From positions 114,251-178,250 of the forward strand of contig NZ_CAKLBU010000010.1 of the NCBI RefSeq assembly GCF_920984735.1: a stretch of DNA of 64,000 nt, read 5' to 3'. The notes beneath the pieces were generated by a model. It was not told the origin of the DNA. It did no database searches and saw only the letters and a list, made by a program, of their open reading frames with translations. The position numbers were made by a program, and so were the translations under genes. Positions 55,253 through 63,851 of the stretch are shown here, in pieces; the stretch's first letter is position 1, and the number at the start of each line of letters is the position of its first letter. Source of the stretch: Pedobacter sp. Leaf250. GTDB taxonomy: Bacteria; Bacteroidota; Bacteroidia; Sphingobacteriales; Sphingobacteriaceae.

Positions 55253-55767
55253 TAATCATTAAACTTTTCTTTCACCACTGCTGCAGTAACCATCAATTGC
55301 CCTAAATGTCTCATAGTATGTTCAGCACCGTGAAAAAGAAGGCCCATCACAGTTGACGGCAATCCAGCTCTGCCAATCCCCCTAAAATCCGTTAAAGTAT
55401 TAATATCTGTTTCACGAAGTTGTTTCATGACAATGTTTATTCGAGCATCAAACCTACCGACCAACGCATCAACGGTGTATCCATCATCACTATCTCTTCC
55501 TTCTTCTTCCAGTTGTTCAAATTGAAACAGCATTAAGCCCTCTGCCCTGGCATAAGTAAAAACGCGATCCAAAACTCCTGATAAATGTTGCAGATGAAAA
55601 CCTACAGAAGCCATTCCAGCAGGCTTAACCCACAAAAGTTGATTGGGAAAATCAGCCAAATATTCGTGCAACTCCTCTTGCGCTTGCAATAAAGCATGAC
55701 CAACAGGCTGCAATAAAGGATCAAGATTCGGTAACAGACCTCTTTGCCAAACTTCTAATTTTGCCAT
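55249..55767 (-). CDS. DinB-family protein
   Basis: A 172-residue four-helix-bundle protein from ATG 55767 (MAKLEVWQRG). A TTG 84 bases upstream extends the frame, but the upstream part does not look like the family. The family's metal ligands are expected at the His residues in VGFHLQHLSG and GAEHTMRHLGQL, which are present. DinB proteins are often thiol- or metal-dependent enzymes of unknown substrate. It follows a small gene (stop at 55852) by about 84 bases and shares its promoter. Confidence 0.8.
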   Translation of the reverse strand: MAKLEVWQRGLLPNLDPLLQPVGHALLQAQEELHEYLADFPNQLLWVKPAGMASVGFHLQHLSGVLDRVFTYARAEGLMLFQFEQLEEEGRDSDDGYTVDALVGRFDARINIVMKQLRETDINTLTDFRGIGRAGLPSTVMGLLFHGAEHTMRHLGQLMVTAAVVKEKFNDY

Positions 55768-55851
55768 ATTTTGATTTTTTCTTCTGGCTAATTTATGAAA
55801 TTTAAAAGGAAGCTTTTGCCTTTGAAGCATTAATTCCCAATGCGAAGTCAA

Positions 55852-56088
55852 TTAATCGAGTTGCCATTTTTGTAAACCCTGCTGTACAATTGGAATCCTT
55901 TTTTCTAACTCCGGCTGAAGATCTGGCGAAATGTTTAAAAATTCAAATGAATCATTCCCATTTGTTAATTTTAATTCACCTCCGGTAGACATAATCCGTT
56001 GGATGAGATCCTTCCCAATTTCGTGTTCGATAAGGTTTCTCTTTGCTTTATTTCTTAATTCGTTTTGAAATTGTCCAATTGTTGCCAT
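55852..56088 (-). CDS. Small hypothetical protein
   Basis: A 78-residue protein from ATG 56088 (MATIGQFQNELRN). The TTG at 56115 would place the start inside the promoter's -7 element, which speaks against it. Basic N-terminal half, then beta-like 'GGELKLTNGNDSFEFLNISPDLQPELEKRIPIVQQGLQKW'. No family recognised. It is the first gene of a minus-strand pair with DinB. Confidence 0.6.
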   Translation of the reverse strand: MATIGQFQNELRNKAKRNLIEHEIGKDLIQRIMSTGGELKLTNGNDSFEFLNISPDLQPELEKRIPIVQQGLQKWQLD

Positions 56089-56112
56089 ACTCTTTCTAGT
56101 TAATTTATGCAG

Positions 56113-56145
56113 CAAAAGTATGAAAAAAAATAAAAAGACTACAAA
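56113..56145 (-). promoter_or_regulatory. Bacteroidota promoter for the small gene and DinB
   Basis: On the minus strand: TTTG (56145-56142), 21-base spacer, TACTTTTG (56120-56113), exact to the TTTG/TAnnTTTG consensus and in the normal spacing range. The -33 element lies inside the palindromic motif described separately. Confidence 0.65.
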
Positions 56146-56156
56146 ATCTATAGACT
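56138..56156. promoter_or_regulatory. Candidate operator, copy 1
   Basis: ACTACAAAATCTATAGA (56138-56154) with the palindromic core TCTATAGA. It covers the -33 of the minus promoter and sits about 18 bases upstream of the plus-strand -7 element at 56172. A 16-of-17 copy is found at 57177. Confidence 0.45.
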
Positions 56157-56171
56157 TTATATTTTTTATTA

Positions 56172-56179
56172 TATCTTTG
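56172..56179 (+). promoter_or_regulatory. Bacteroidota -7 element (TATCTTTG) for tRNA-Cys/SDR
   Basis: Exact TAnnTTTG match 52 bases before the tRNA-Cys. A clear -33 is missing. Divergent to the DinB-side promoter. Confidence 0.5.
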
Positions 56180-56230
56180 GCTTATCATTTAATAGAAGTT
56201 GATTATTTAGCTGCTATAACTGATATTTAT

Positions 56231-56302
56231 AGTCATGTGGCCGAGTGGTTTAGGTACAGGTCTGCAAAACCTTTTACGGCGGTTCGAGTCCGCCCATGAC
56301 GT
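56231..56302 (+). tRNA. tRNA-Cys (GCA)
   Basis: A 72-base cloverleaf. Anticodon loop CTGCAAA gives GCA (Cys); T arm GGCGG/CCGCC around TTCGAGT; discriminator T73, which is the Cys identity base. Acceptor stem pairs GTCATG with CATGAC, but the terminal pair would be A1-G72, a mismatch, and position 27-43 is also C-T. No CCA is encoded. It lies 16 bases before the SDR gene and may share its transcript. Confidence 0.88.
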
Positions 56303-56318
56303 CGACTAAGAATAATAT

Positions 56319-57107
56319 ATGAATACATTGCAAGGAACATTTGCCTTGGTAACCGGAGCAAGCAAAGGATTGGGTAAAGCAATTGCAAACGATTTGGCTA
56401 AAAAAGGATATTATTTATTACTTATTTCCCGTTCTGAAAATGAGCTTTCAAATTTAAGTAAGGAAGTACAAGCCAACTTTGGAATTACCGCTGCTTATTT
56501 GGCAATTGACCTTTCTCAACACGGTGCTGCAGAGAAGGTAAATGACTGGGTTATTGAAAATAATTTTACCATTTCGATACTTATCAATAATGCGGGTTAT
56601 GGGTTGTGGGGAAAATTTAATGAATTATCGCTCACAACTCAAATTGAAATGTGCCATCTAAATATTGATGTTTTAGTCAAGTTATCTCATCTGTTGATTC
56701 CTCGCCTATCCAAAAATAAACAAGCATATATACTAAATGTATCAAGTACGGCTGCTTATCAAGCTGTACCAACTTTGGCTATTTATTCTGCCACGAAATC
56801 TTTTGTATTATCTTTTAGCAGGGCACTCCGTTTCGAATTGAAAGATAGCCCAATTTCTGTGAGTTGTTTAAGTCCTGGTCCGATTGACACTGGCTTTGCA
56901 AAAAGAGCTGGCTTAGATGCTTTTAGTAAAATGGCAGAAAAGTTTAATATGAAACCAGAAGATGTAGCTAAAATTGCTTTAAAGGGTTTATTTTCGAAAA
57001 AATCGGAGATTATTCCTGGTGCTACGAATTGGATCAGCACTTTCGCAACCCGAATTCTATCTAAAGGTTTCATTGAAAAAATGGCAGCCGGAATTTATAA
57101 AACCTAA
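56319..57107 (+). CDS. Short-chain dehydrogenase/reductase
   Basis: A 262-residue SDR with TGASKGLG (12-19) for NAD(P), NNAGYG, Ser in VSST (about 142) and YSATK (Y156, K160). Asp64 in AIDLS may bind the adenine ring. The C-terminal part 'IPGATNWISTFATRILSKGF' is like that of 3-ketoacyl-type reductases of lipid metabolism, but substrate is unknown. It begins 16 bases after tRNA-Cys, with the same upstream promoter. No clear terminator follows. Confidence 0.88.
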   Translation: MNTLQGTFALVTGASKGLGKAIANDLAKKGYYLLLISRSENELSNLSKEVQANFGITAAYLAIDLSQHGAAEKVNDWVIENNFTISILINNAGYGLWGKFNELSLTTQIEMCHLNIDVLVKLSHLLIPRLSKNKQAYILNVSSTAAYQAVPTLAIYSATKSFVLSFSRALRFELKDSPISVSCLSPGPIDTGFAKRAGLDAFSKMAEKFNMKPEDVAKIALKGLFSKKSEIIPGATNWISTFATRILSKGFIEKMAAGIYKT

Positions 57108-57139
57108 AAAATAATCATCAAAAAAATTAAAGATTATTC

Positions 57140-57168
57140 TTTGGAATGTTAAAAAAGTGTTACGTTTG
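57140..57168 (+). promoter_or_regulatory. Bacteroidota promoter (TTTG-17-TACGTTTG)
   Basis: TTTG at 57140-57143, 17-base spacer, TACGTTTG at 57161-57168: exact to the consensus within the spacing reported for Flavobacterium-type promoters. It is 150 bases before the PhyH-like gene, giving a long leader that contains the second operator copy. Confidence 0.65.
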
Positions 57169-57176
57169 TATTAAAT

Positions 57177-57195
57177 ACTACTAAATCTATAGATT
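57177..57195. promoter_or_regulatory. Candidate operator, copy 2
   Basis: ACTACTAAATCTATAGA at 57177-57193, core AATCTATAGATT (57184-57195) a perfect 12-base palindrome. It lies just past the expected start of transcription, a place where a repressor would block elongation. It is the second copy of the motif at 56138. Confidence 0.45.
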
Positions 57196-57325
57196 ATGTA
57201 TAATAAAACATCCCTGTTTTATTCTTCACCAATACAGAACCACTCGCGAATGCGAATGTGTTGTTGCTGCGCATAATTTTCTCCAACCAATTCTCATTTC
57301 TTTTTATTTTAAAACATTTTGAACC

Positions 57326-58132
57326 ATGGCTTCATCGTATCCAACCTTTACCCTATCCGACAAATTAACCAACGAACAAATCGATTTTTTTAACATTCAT
57401 GGCTTTATTCATTTCAAGAATTTCATTACTAAATCAACTGTTTCTTCCATCATTCATGCATCAAAAGAAGTGGAGCGAAACTGGGTTGATAACGACATCA
57501 AGAAAGTAAATGGTGTACCCATTAAATATGGAAAAGATTTAAATGGCGAAAAAATTGTGCAGCGCTTTGCCTTTATCAATCAACACCACATGACATTAAG
57601 TGGCCTGTTGTTGGATCCCCGGATTTCTGCATTATTACCACTGGCTGGTGAAGGATCACGTTTAGGCACTGAGGAAAAAGATGGAATGGTTTTCAATCAT
57701 TATATCAATGGACCAGAAAGCACGTTTACAAAAATGGGTTGGCATACAGATGGTTTACGTGATATTTTTTACGGAGGAAAACTCAATCCAATGTTAAATG
57801 TGGGTATTCACTTAAGCACACAAAATGAAGCAAATGGTGGTTTAAAAATCATTCCTGGCACCCATAAGCAGAGTGTTTACCAGATGCTTTTTCGCAAGAA
57901 GTATTTTTTGGATAACACTGCCGATAAAGATGAAGTATCGATTTTACCAGAGGCTGGCGATTTAACCATACACGATGGAAGACTTTGGCACAGAGTTGCG
58001 CAATCATCTATTCGCGGAGAGGAAAGCCGCAGAAGAGTGATTTACATTCCGATTATTGCAGGAAAATACGCCCCTAAAAATGAAAATAGTCCAACAGTTT
58101 TTTATCAGCGTTTTGCTGGAATAGTAAAATAA
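57326..58132 (+). CDS. Phytanoyl-CoA dioxygenase (PhyH)-like protein
   Basis: A 268-residue non-heme Fe(II)/2-oxoglutarate oxygenase-like protein. The facial triad is visible: H140 and D142 in GWHTDG and distal H222 in LWHRV, with an Arg-rich segment GEESRRRVIY for 2-oxoglutarate binding. It should hydroxylate a lipid or other small molecule. It has its own promoter with a long leader and an operator-like palindrome, and 156 bases separate it from the next gene. Confidence 0.88.
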   Translation: MASSYPTFTLSDKLTNEQIDFFNIHGFIHFKNFITKSTVSSIIHASKEVERNWVDNDIKKVNGVPIKYGKDLNGEKIVQRFAFINQHHMTLSGLLLDPRISALLPLAGEGSRLGTEEKDGMVFNHYINGPESTFTKMGWHTDGLRDIFYGGKLNPMLNVGIHLSTQNEANGGLKIIPGTHKQSVYQMLFRKKYFLDNTADKDEVSILPEAGDLTIHDGRLWHRVAQSSIRGEESRRRVIYIPIIAGKYAPKNENSPTVFYQRFAGIVK

Positions 58133-58288
58133 CGCTATGATATTTATATTAATATTCAGCTATTTGGCAAAAAGTGGCAAACTAAAAAAACATGTTTTGA
58201 ATTTCAAATCTTTCCAAAAAAGAATGGGTTCTAGAATTTTTCGCCCAGCAGTAGTGTTAATTACTGGTTGTATCATTTCAGGTTAATA

Positions 58289-58960
58289 ATGAGTGATTTA
58301 CTTACACAGCGGGAAAAGATTTTTGCCGATCGGAAAAGAACAAATGTGCTAAAAAATGGTGAGCAAAGGTTCATCCATTTTCTATTGAAACAGTTACCTA
58401 AATCGATTACGCCAAACATCCTTACTATTATAGGTTTGTTGGGATCTATAATTGTATTTGCAGCTTTTTTACTTGCCATTAATTTCAATAAAAATTTATT
58501 GCTCCTTGGCATTATAGGTCTTTTCATCAACTGGTTCGGAGATTCTCTTGATGGAAGATTGGCTTATTATCGACAAATTCCAAGGAAGTGGTATGGTTTT
58601 GCACTAGACATTATTATGGATTGGGCAAGTATTGTGTTAATTGGCTTGGGCTATTATTTTTATGTAGCAGAACCAGCGAAAATACTGGCTTTTTTGTTCG
58701 TTGTTTTTTATGGCTGGTCGATGCTTATTTCTTTGCTTCGCTACAAAATTATTGATGTTTATCGGATTGATTCCGGAATATTTGGTCCAACCGAACTTCG
58801 AATTATTATATCATTTATTCTTTTAATCGAAGTCGTGCTACCTGGTTCGATTATCTATTCTGCCATTTTGATAACCATTACACTTTTTGTGGTTAATATC
58901 TTGGATACTATTCAATTGTTGCGTTTTGGAAATGAACGTGATGGGAAGGAAAAAGAATGA
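58289..58960 (+). CDS. CDP-alcohol phosphatidyltransferase family protein
   Basis: A 223-residue membrane protein from ATG 58289, with about six membrane helices. The CDP-binding motif is present in modified form: GDSLDGRLAYYR (the normal D-x2-DG-x2-AR has Y in place of the R), then GFALDIIMDW with the two Asp of the second half. It transfers a phospholipid head group or precursor in the inner membrane; the altered Arg makes the substrate unsure. Overlaps GtrA by 4 bases, so the two are co-translated. Confidence 0.82.
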   Translation: MSDLLTQREKIFADRKRTNVLKNGEQRFIHFLLKQLPKSITPNILTIIGLLGSIIVFAAFLLAINFNKNLLLLGIIGLFINWFGDSLDGRLAYYRQIPRKWYGFALDIIMDWASIVLIGLGYYFYVAEPAKILAFLFVVFYGWSMLISLLRYKIIDVYRIDSGIFGPTELRIIISFILLIEVVLPGSIIYSAILITITLFVVNILDTIQLLRFGNERDGKEKE

Positions 58961-59433
58961 TTAAACGAAAGCCGGTTAAAGTTTTTCTTAAAGCCCAGCT
59001 TTCTGCATTTTCAGGTGGTGTTACCGATTACGGAATGATGATTCTGTTAACTGAAAAATTAGGCATTCATTTTACAATATCAATTCTCATCTCTGGAACA
59101 ATAGGCGGCATTGTAAATTTCTGCATCAATCGTTATTGGGCATTCAAAGATCAATCGGCTTACCTCATCTCGCCTCGAATGCAATTTATTAGGTTTTTTG
59201 GAGTGGTGCTGGGTAGCATAACCTTAAAATCTACCGGATCATATTTGCTAAACCAGAGTTTTGACCTGGATTATCGCATTGGCAGATTGCTCATCGACAG
59301 CATGGTTTCCTATGGATTTAATTATCCGCTAATGAAATTATGGGTATTTAAAACAGAGTTAAAAAAAAGCAAAAAGTCTCTCGCAAATCAAAATGAAAAA
59401 TTATTAAATGATATTCAAACTAATGCCTTTTAA
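58957..59433 (+). CDS. GtrA-family membrane protein
   Basis: A 158-residue protein with four membrane helices and the GtrA signature 'AQLSAFSGGVTDYGMMILLTEKLG' and 'VNFCINRYWAFKD'. GtrA proteins are thought to flip or carry lipid-linked sugars across the inner membrane. Its start overlaps the transferase by 4 bases and its end overlaps the next gene by 11, so the three form one unit. The role with a phosphatidyltransferase is unsettled but suggests lipid-sugar transfer. Confidence 0.85.
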   Translation: MIKRKPVKVFLKAQLSAFSGGVTDYGMMILLTEKLGIHFTISILISGTIGGIVNFCINRYWAFKDQSAYLISPRMQFIRFFGVVLGSITLKSTGSYLLNQSFDLDYRIGRLLIDSMVSYGFNYPLMKLWVFKTELKKSKKSLANQNEKLLNDIQTNAF

Positions 59434-59986
59434 AAATATTTTTTTGTGCCTATTAATCTCCGGGTTTATCATCACATCGATGGTTGGCAAGCTTTATGCA
59501 CAAGTTAGCGACCCCTCTCCGATCAATTTCCCGACGCCAAAAAATGTAAATAATATGCTGTTCTATCTACAACGTGATCCTAATACGAATACATTAATCT
59601 ATGCTTTGAATCTTCTGGAAAATGGAAACATTAACAAATCACAACCAGTTTCTATTTATTGGATTCGTTATGGAGAAAAAGGCGAAAAGAAAGATTTAGG
59701 CTACATTCAAAGAAAGTTTGCTTATGGTTTAAATTCCAGAGAAATCACAAAAGATAAATTTGAATTGAGGTTTGTTTCTCATAAAACACTTCCGCTCTAT
59801 TTATCAAAAGTGGAACAAAAATATGTAGTTACTGTGAATGTAAATGGTAAAACAATAAAAATTAACCGTCTTTTTGTACGGATTGTTGGCGGTTCATTTT
59901 GGCTACCCAATGTTAGGTATGCATTAATAGAAGGAATTGATTTGGCAACCGACAAAGCCGTAATAGAAAAAATAACGGTTAAGTAA
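59423..59986 (+). CDS. DUF4833-like secreted protein
   Basis: A 187-residue protein from ATG 59423 with a signal segment (about 1-27, KLYAQ), then the DUF4833 core: 'FPTPKNVNNMLFYLQRDPNTNTLIYALN' and 'PVSIYWIRYGEKGEKKDLGYIQRKFAYG'. Function of the family is unknown. It overlaps GtrA by 11 bases, arguing for co-expression with the lipid-related genes. Its stop faces the desaturase stop with only one base between. Confidence 0.8.
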   Translation: MPFKNIFLCLLISGFIITSMVGKLYAQVSDPSPINFPTPKNVNNMLFYLQRDPNTNTLIYALNLLENGNINKSQPVSIYWIRYGEKGEKKDLGYIQRKFAYGLNSREITKDKFELRFVSHKTLPLYLSKVEQKYVVTVNVNGKTIKINRLFVRIVGGSFWLPNVRYALIEGIDLATDKAVIEKITVK

Positions 59987-59987
59987 A

Positions 59988-61079
59988 CTAAACCAAAGGA
60001 CTACCCATTTTTTTAAGCATTCGATAGTGAGAAACTAATGCTGAGGAGAATGTAGCATTTTCATGATAAGGTACACCAAATTCAGTTGCAGTTGTTTTTA
60101 CAATTCCTGATATCCATCCATAATGAACATGGCATATTTTCGGAAACAAGTGATGTTCAATTTGCCTGTTTAAACCGCCAAGAAAAAATGCAGCAACTGG
60201 ACTATCTGTCGCAAAATTAGCTGTGGTATGCATTTGATGTTCAGCCCAAACCTCTTCCATATTGCCAGCTTCATTTGGTATGGGGAAAGATGTTCCTTCT
60301 ACTACATGTGCCAACTGAAAAACCAAACCCATAGTAACGCCTTGCGCAATATGCAATAGCACAAAGCCAATTAATACTTGCCACCAAGCCAAATCCATAA
60401 CTAAAATAGGCAATACAATAAAAAGAAAATAGTATAGAAATTTGTAAAAAAATAAATTAAAGTATTCCATTTTCGGATGTACATTTTCTCTTGCTCCAAT
60501 TTTTCTCTGAAAAAACTTTTTGTAATCCTTCCGTAGTACCCAGGATATTGAAGCTAAACCATACAACGGAAAAGCATACCATTGTTGAAATCGCTGATGC
60601 GGCTTCAATTCATCTTCTTTACAAATTCGAATTAAACCAGGTGCAATTTCAATATCTTCGTCATGCCCTGGAATATTGGTATACGTATGGTGAACAACAT
60701 TATGTGTAATGTTCCACACATAAGGACTAGCGCCAAGCAAATGAAATATCATCCCTAAAGCTTTATTAAGTTTTTTATTTGCAGAGAATGAGCCATGAAT
60801 CGCATCATGACAAATATTAAAACCTATAAATGCACAGGTAACACCCAAACTTAGCGTAAGAAAAATTAAATAAATGGAAGTTAACCCAGATAATAAAATG
60901 GTAAAATATAAGATAATGAACATGCTTAAAAATATGCCGGTTTTGAGCCACATAAATCCATTGGCATTGATATTTTCATCACGATTTATAAAACCCTGAT
61001 TGACGCGTTGCCTAACTTCTGCATAAAAATTAGATTGGCTTGCTGAAGGAAATTTTGTGATGGTTTTCATGTTTCTCAT
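59988..61079 (-). CDS. Fatty acid desaturase (front-end-like)
   Basis: A 363-residue integral membrane di-iron enzyme with the three histidine boxes: HDAIH (91-95), HNVVHH (126-131) and QIEHH (306-310). The QxxHH form is typical of front-end and related acyl-lipid desaturases; there is no cytochrome b5 domain. It introduces a double bond into an acyl chain of a membrane lipid or acyl-CoA. Start ATG 61079 (a second ATG lies at 61070). It is convergent with the DUF4833 gene. The gap upstream (61080-61380) is described separately. Confidence 0.92.
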   Translation of the reverse strand: MRNMKTITKFPSASQSNFYAEVRQRVNQGFINRDENINANGFMWLKTGIFLSMFIILYFTILLSGLTSIYLIFLTLSLGVTCAFIGFNICHDAIHGSFSANKKLNKALGMIFHLLGASPYVWNITHNVVHHTYTNIPGHDEDIEIAPGLIRICKEDELKPHQRFQQWYAFPLYGLASISWVLRKDYKKFFQRKIGARENVHPKMEYFNLFFYKFLYYFLFIVLPILVMDLAWWQVLIGFVLLHIAQGVTMGLVFQLAHVVEGTSFPIPNEAGNMEEVWAEHQMHTTANFATDSPVAAFFLGGLNRQIEHHLFPKICHVHYGWISGIVKTTATEFGVPYHENATFSSALVSHYRMLKKMGSPLV

Positions 61080-61380
61080 TTTACCTACCCGCTGTACAGG
61101 GGCGATACTCCGAGTTCATCAAGATGTAGATCCTAAATTGGACCACGTGTAAAGATATGAACGTAATATGACATCTTTTGGTTTTAGTGATATTATCTCA
61201 CAACTAAATCTTATTTTTCTACTAATGTTATTTCGAAAGAGAAAAATTTTTACAACATTTGCGCCTTAATTTGATTGGCGTTAATTGCATCAAACAAATT
61301 ATATCTCTTAATTCAGAATTTCTGAATACAGATCCTGCTTAAAATAAGGAGTCCAAAACACATTAAAAAAATCTTTTACC
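61080..61380. other. Intergenic region with a TTCAGAA inverted repeat
   Basis: The 301 bases between the desaturase and the Hsp70-like gene hold no reading frame of note. TTCAGAA (61312-61318) and TTCTGAA (61320-61326) form an exact inverted repeat around one T, 55 bases before the Hsp70-like start. A purine run AAGGAG at 61345-61352 is too far from the ATG to serve as a ribosome site. No TAnnTTTG element was seen. Confidence 0.35.
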
Positions 61381-62649
61381 ATGAGTAAGTTTCTGTACGG
61401 CATCGATTTTGGGACAACCAATTCTGCTCTATCCATTTATAATGAAGAAAAACGAGAAATTGTAGATACCATTTCCATACCATCTTTAATTTATTTTACT
61501 GAAGCAAAAAGCTTCGTTGATGGCGAAAGTTATGTAGTTGGAGAAAATGCGATTGATGCTTACCTAAACGATGGAATGAAAGGTCGTTTCATTAAATCAA
61601 TAAAGCAAATTCTATCCCGGACTACCTTTACCGAAACAAGAATTCACAATAAAAGATACACCGCTGCCGATCTGGTCACTTTAATTCTTAAAGATTTAAA
61701 ATCAAAGGCTGATGAAATTATCGGACAGAATTGCAGCAAAGCGATTATAGGCAGACCGGTATTTTTTGACGACGACAATACTCAAAAAGATACTTTAGCG
61801 CAAACTAGATTAAAAAAAGCGGCAGAAAATGCTGGTTTTACCGATGTACGTTTTCAATTCGAACCTATTGGTGCAGCCTTTGCATACGAAAAAACAATAA
61901 CGAAAAAAGAACGTGTATTAGTTGCCGATTTAGGTGGAGGGACAACCGATTTTACTTATCTCATTCTTGACCCAGAAAAGGTTGGCAGCAAAGATAGAAA
62001 GAATGATATGATTGCATCGGGAGGTATTTACATCGGTGGAGATAGTTTGGATTCGGCCTTTATGTGGGATAAAGGAACGCCTTATTTTGGCAAAAATACC
62101 ACTTACGAAGCCACTCCCGGAAAGGTTTTAAATGTACCCAAATCTTTGTTTGCAAACATTTGTACCTGGGATAAGATGAACTTTTTTAACGGGTTAAAAA
62201 TTCAGAAGGAAATTGAAGAATACTATTATTATTCTGGTAATGACCCAAAATTTAAAAACCTGATTACGCTGATCGAAAATAACCTGGGTTATTCTTTGTT
62301 CAGATCAATAGAAAAAACCAAAATTGAATTATCTGATCAATTGGTTTCGAACTTTAAATATTCAAATATGGATATTGAAATTGACGAGGATATTTCTATC
62401 AATCAATATGATAGCATTATAGAGAAAGATGTTAATAAGATTGAGGCATATCTAAATCAATTTATGGATACTTACAAAATAAATCCTCAGGATATTGATT
62501 GCTTATTTTTAACAGGAGGAACATCGATGGTTGCTGCAATACAAAATTTATTTAAACGTAAATTCCCACATATTCCATTAAATTCTGGAGATAATTTTAA
62601 AAGTGTGGCGAAAGGATTGGCTTATAGTGGTTATTTATTCGAAAATTAG
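61381..62649 (+). CDS. Hsp70-like (YegD-type) ATPase without substrate domain
   Basis: A 422-residue protein of the Hsp70/actin fold. Phosphate-loop motif 1 is YGIDFGTTNSALS (residues 6-18); 'FEPIGAAFAYEK' and VADLGGGTTDFT are phosphate 2 and connect motifs; the adenosine motif is FLTGGTSMVAAI. The protein ends right after the ATPase part, so there is no beta-sandwich or lid to bind peptides, in contrast to DnaK (about 640 residues). A long insertion (about 200-350) contains charged helices. Stand-alone ATPase parts of this kind resemble YegD. Role unknown; no DnaJ or GrpE gene nearby. Confidence 0.85.
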   Translation: MSKFLYGIDFGTTNSALSIYNEEKREIVDTISIPSLIYFTEAKSFVDGESYVVGENAIDAYLNDGMKGRFIKSIKQILSRTTFTETRIHNKRYTAADLVTLILKDLKSKADEIIGQNCSKAIIGRPVFFDDDNTQKDTLAQTRLKKAAENAGFTDVRFQFEPIGAAFAYEKTITKKERVLVADLGGGTTDFTYLILDPEKVGSKDRKNDMIASGGIYIGGDSLDSAFMWDKGTPYFGKNTTYEATPGKVLNVPKSLFANICTWDKMNFFNGLKIQKEIEEYYYYSGNDPKFKNLITLIENNLGYSLFRSIEKTKIELSDQLVSNFKYSNMDIEIDEDISINQYDSIIEKDVNKIEAYLNQFMDTYKINPQDIDCLFLTGGTSMVAAIQNLFKRKFPHIPLNSGDNFKSVAKGLAYSGYLFEN

Positions 62650-62888
62650 CAGAACATAACAACTGTTAACGCACTTAATACCTAAGTTTAACCAATTAGA
62701 GAATATTTTTTAAATTTTGTTCAAGATTTTTTAATTTAGCAACAAATTAATGCGGCTGATTGGAAACAGTTATTATACTTTACGCGTGTGGCGCTGAGGC
62801 AAAATATGTTGTGAGGTTCAAAACACCTGTTTTCTGAAAGAAATTTAAATCAAATTGATAGATATTTCTTTAACAGCAGCATTAATTT
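62650..62888. other. Intergenic region, nothing recognised
   Basis: Between the convergent Hsp70-like and AraC genes I see no frame, hairpin with T tract or promoter element that stands out. Confidence 0.4.
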
Positions 62889-63665
62889 TTACTCCTGAAG
62901 CGTAAATTGATTTACCGACATTCCTTTATATCTTCTAAAAGCTGTAGTGAAATTTGATGTTCTTTCGAAGCCCAATATTTCGGCGATTTCATCTATAGAA
63001 TAATCAGCATGTATTAAAAGTTCTTCTGCTTCCCTCATAATTCTATCTTTAATCAAAGCTGATAAACTTTTGCCCAATACTTTATCTAAAAATAAATTTA
63101 ATTTCCTCGGACTGATTCCCATTCCATCAGCATAAAAATTGATGGAACGTTCTTGTTTATAAAATTGTTCTAGTATTGCCCTAAAACGTAAAACCTGTTG
63201 AAGCTCATCTAATGTTAATGCCGCTAAATAACCATCTAAATTTGCGGTATATCCTAAAAATAAAGATAAATATTGCGAAAGATATGCTACATCTTTTTTT
63301 GCATCTATTTCCTTCTGAAGCTGCATCAGCAAACTGTAGGTTTTTTTCGATCCATTATCATCCAAATCTTGGCATGATAGTTTCATGAAGAGATTTTTAG
63401 CTAAGGGATCAAGGTGTTGAAGTAGAAATTCAGAATATATAATGCTGCTAAAGGTTAACCAATAGGCTATTTTAATTTCTCCTTCTAACCGAACCAAACC
63501 TTCTTCTGGTATAAAAAATATCCGACCATTTAAAAGATCGTAATCACCAGAATTCATGTGAAGAGATCCGTTGGCCTCTTTTACAACCAATATCCGCATT
63601 GGAAAATTAGCTGGCAACGCCATTTCGCGTTTATAATTTCCTGTTATAACCTCTAGTTGTATCAT
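62889..63665 (-). CDS. AraC-family transcriptional regulator
   Basis: A 258-residue regulator. The N-terminal part (1-140) has no clear cupin motif; the C-terminal double helix-turn-helix (about 160-255) has 'YADGMGISPRKLNLFLDKVLGKSLSALIKDRIMREAEELL' and 'SIDEIAEILGFERTSNFTTAFRRYKGMSVNQF'. It probably controls transcription of unlinked or nearby genes in response to a small molecule. It stands alone, with 215 bases upstream. Confidence 0.88.
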   Translation of the reverse strand: MIQLEVITGNYKREMALPANFPMRILVVKEANGSLHMNSGDYDLLNGRIFFIPEEGLVRLEGEIKIAYWLTFSSIIYSEFLLQHLDPLAKNLFMKLSCQDLDDNGSKKTYSLLMQLQKEIDAKKDVAYLSQYLSLFLGYTANLDGYLAALTLDELQQVLRFRAILEQFYKQERSINFYADGMGISPRKLNLFLDKVLGKSLSALIKDRIMREAEELLIHADYSIDEIAEILGFERTSNFTTAFRRYKGMSVNQFTLQE

Positions 63666-63851
63666 AGAGGCATCTAAGTATCTTGATGTAACTTTGCTCG
63701 CATGCTTTATGAGATAGTGATTTAGATAATAGGTTACAATATATTAAGTTTTTATTATAACACGCAATTCTATATAACTTTCATTATATATCAGTCATCA
63801 ATTTTACCATATACCGCAATGTTTAATAAAATCTGTTAAAAAAACATTTAA

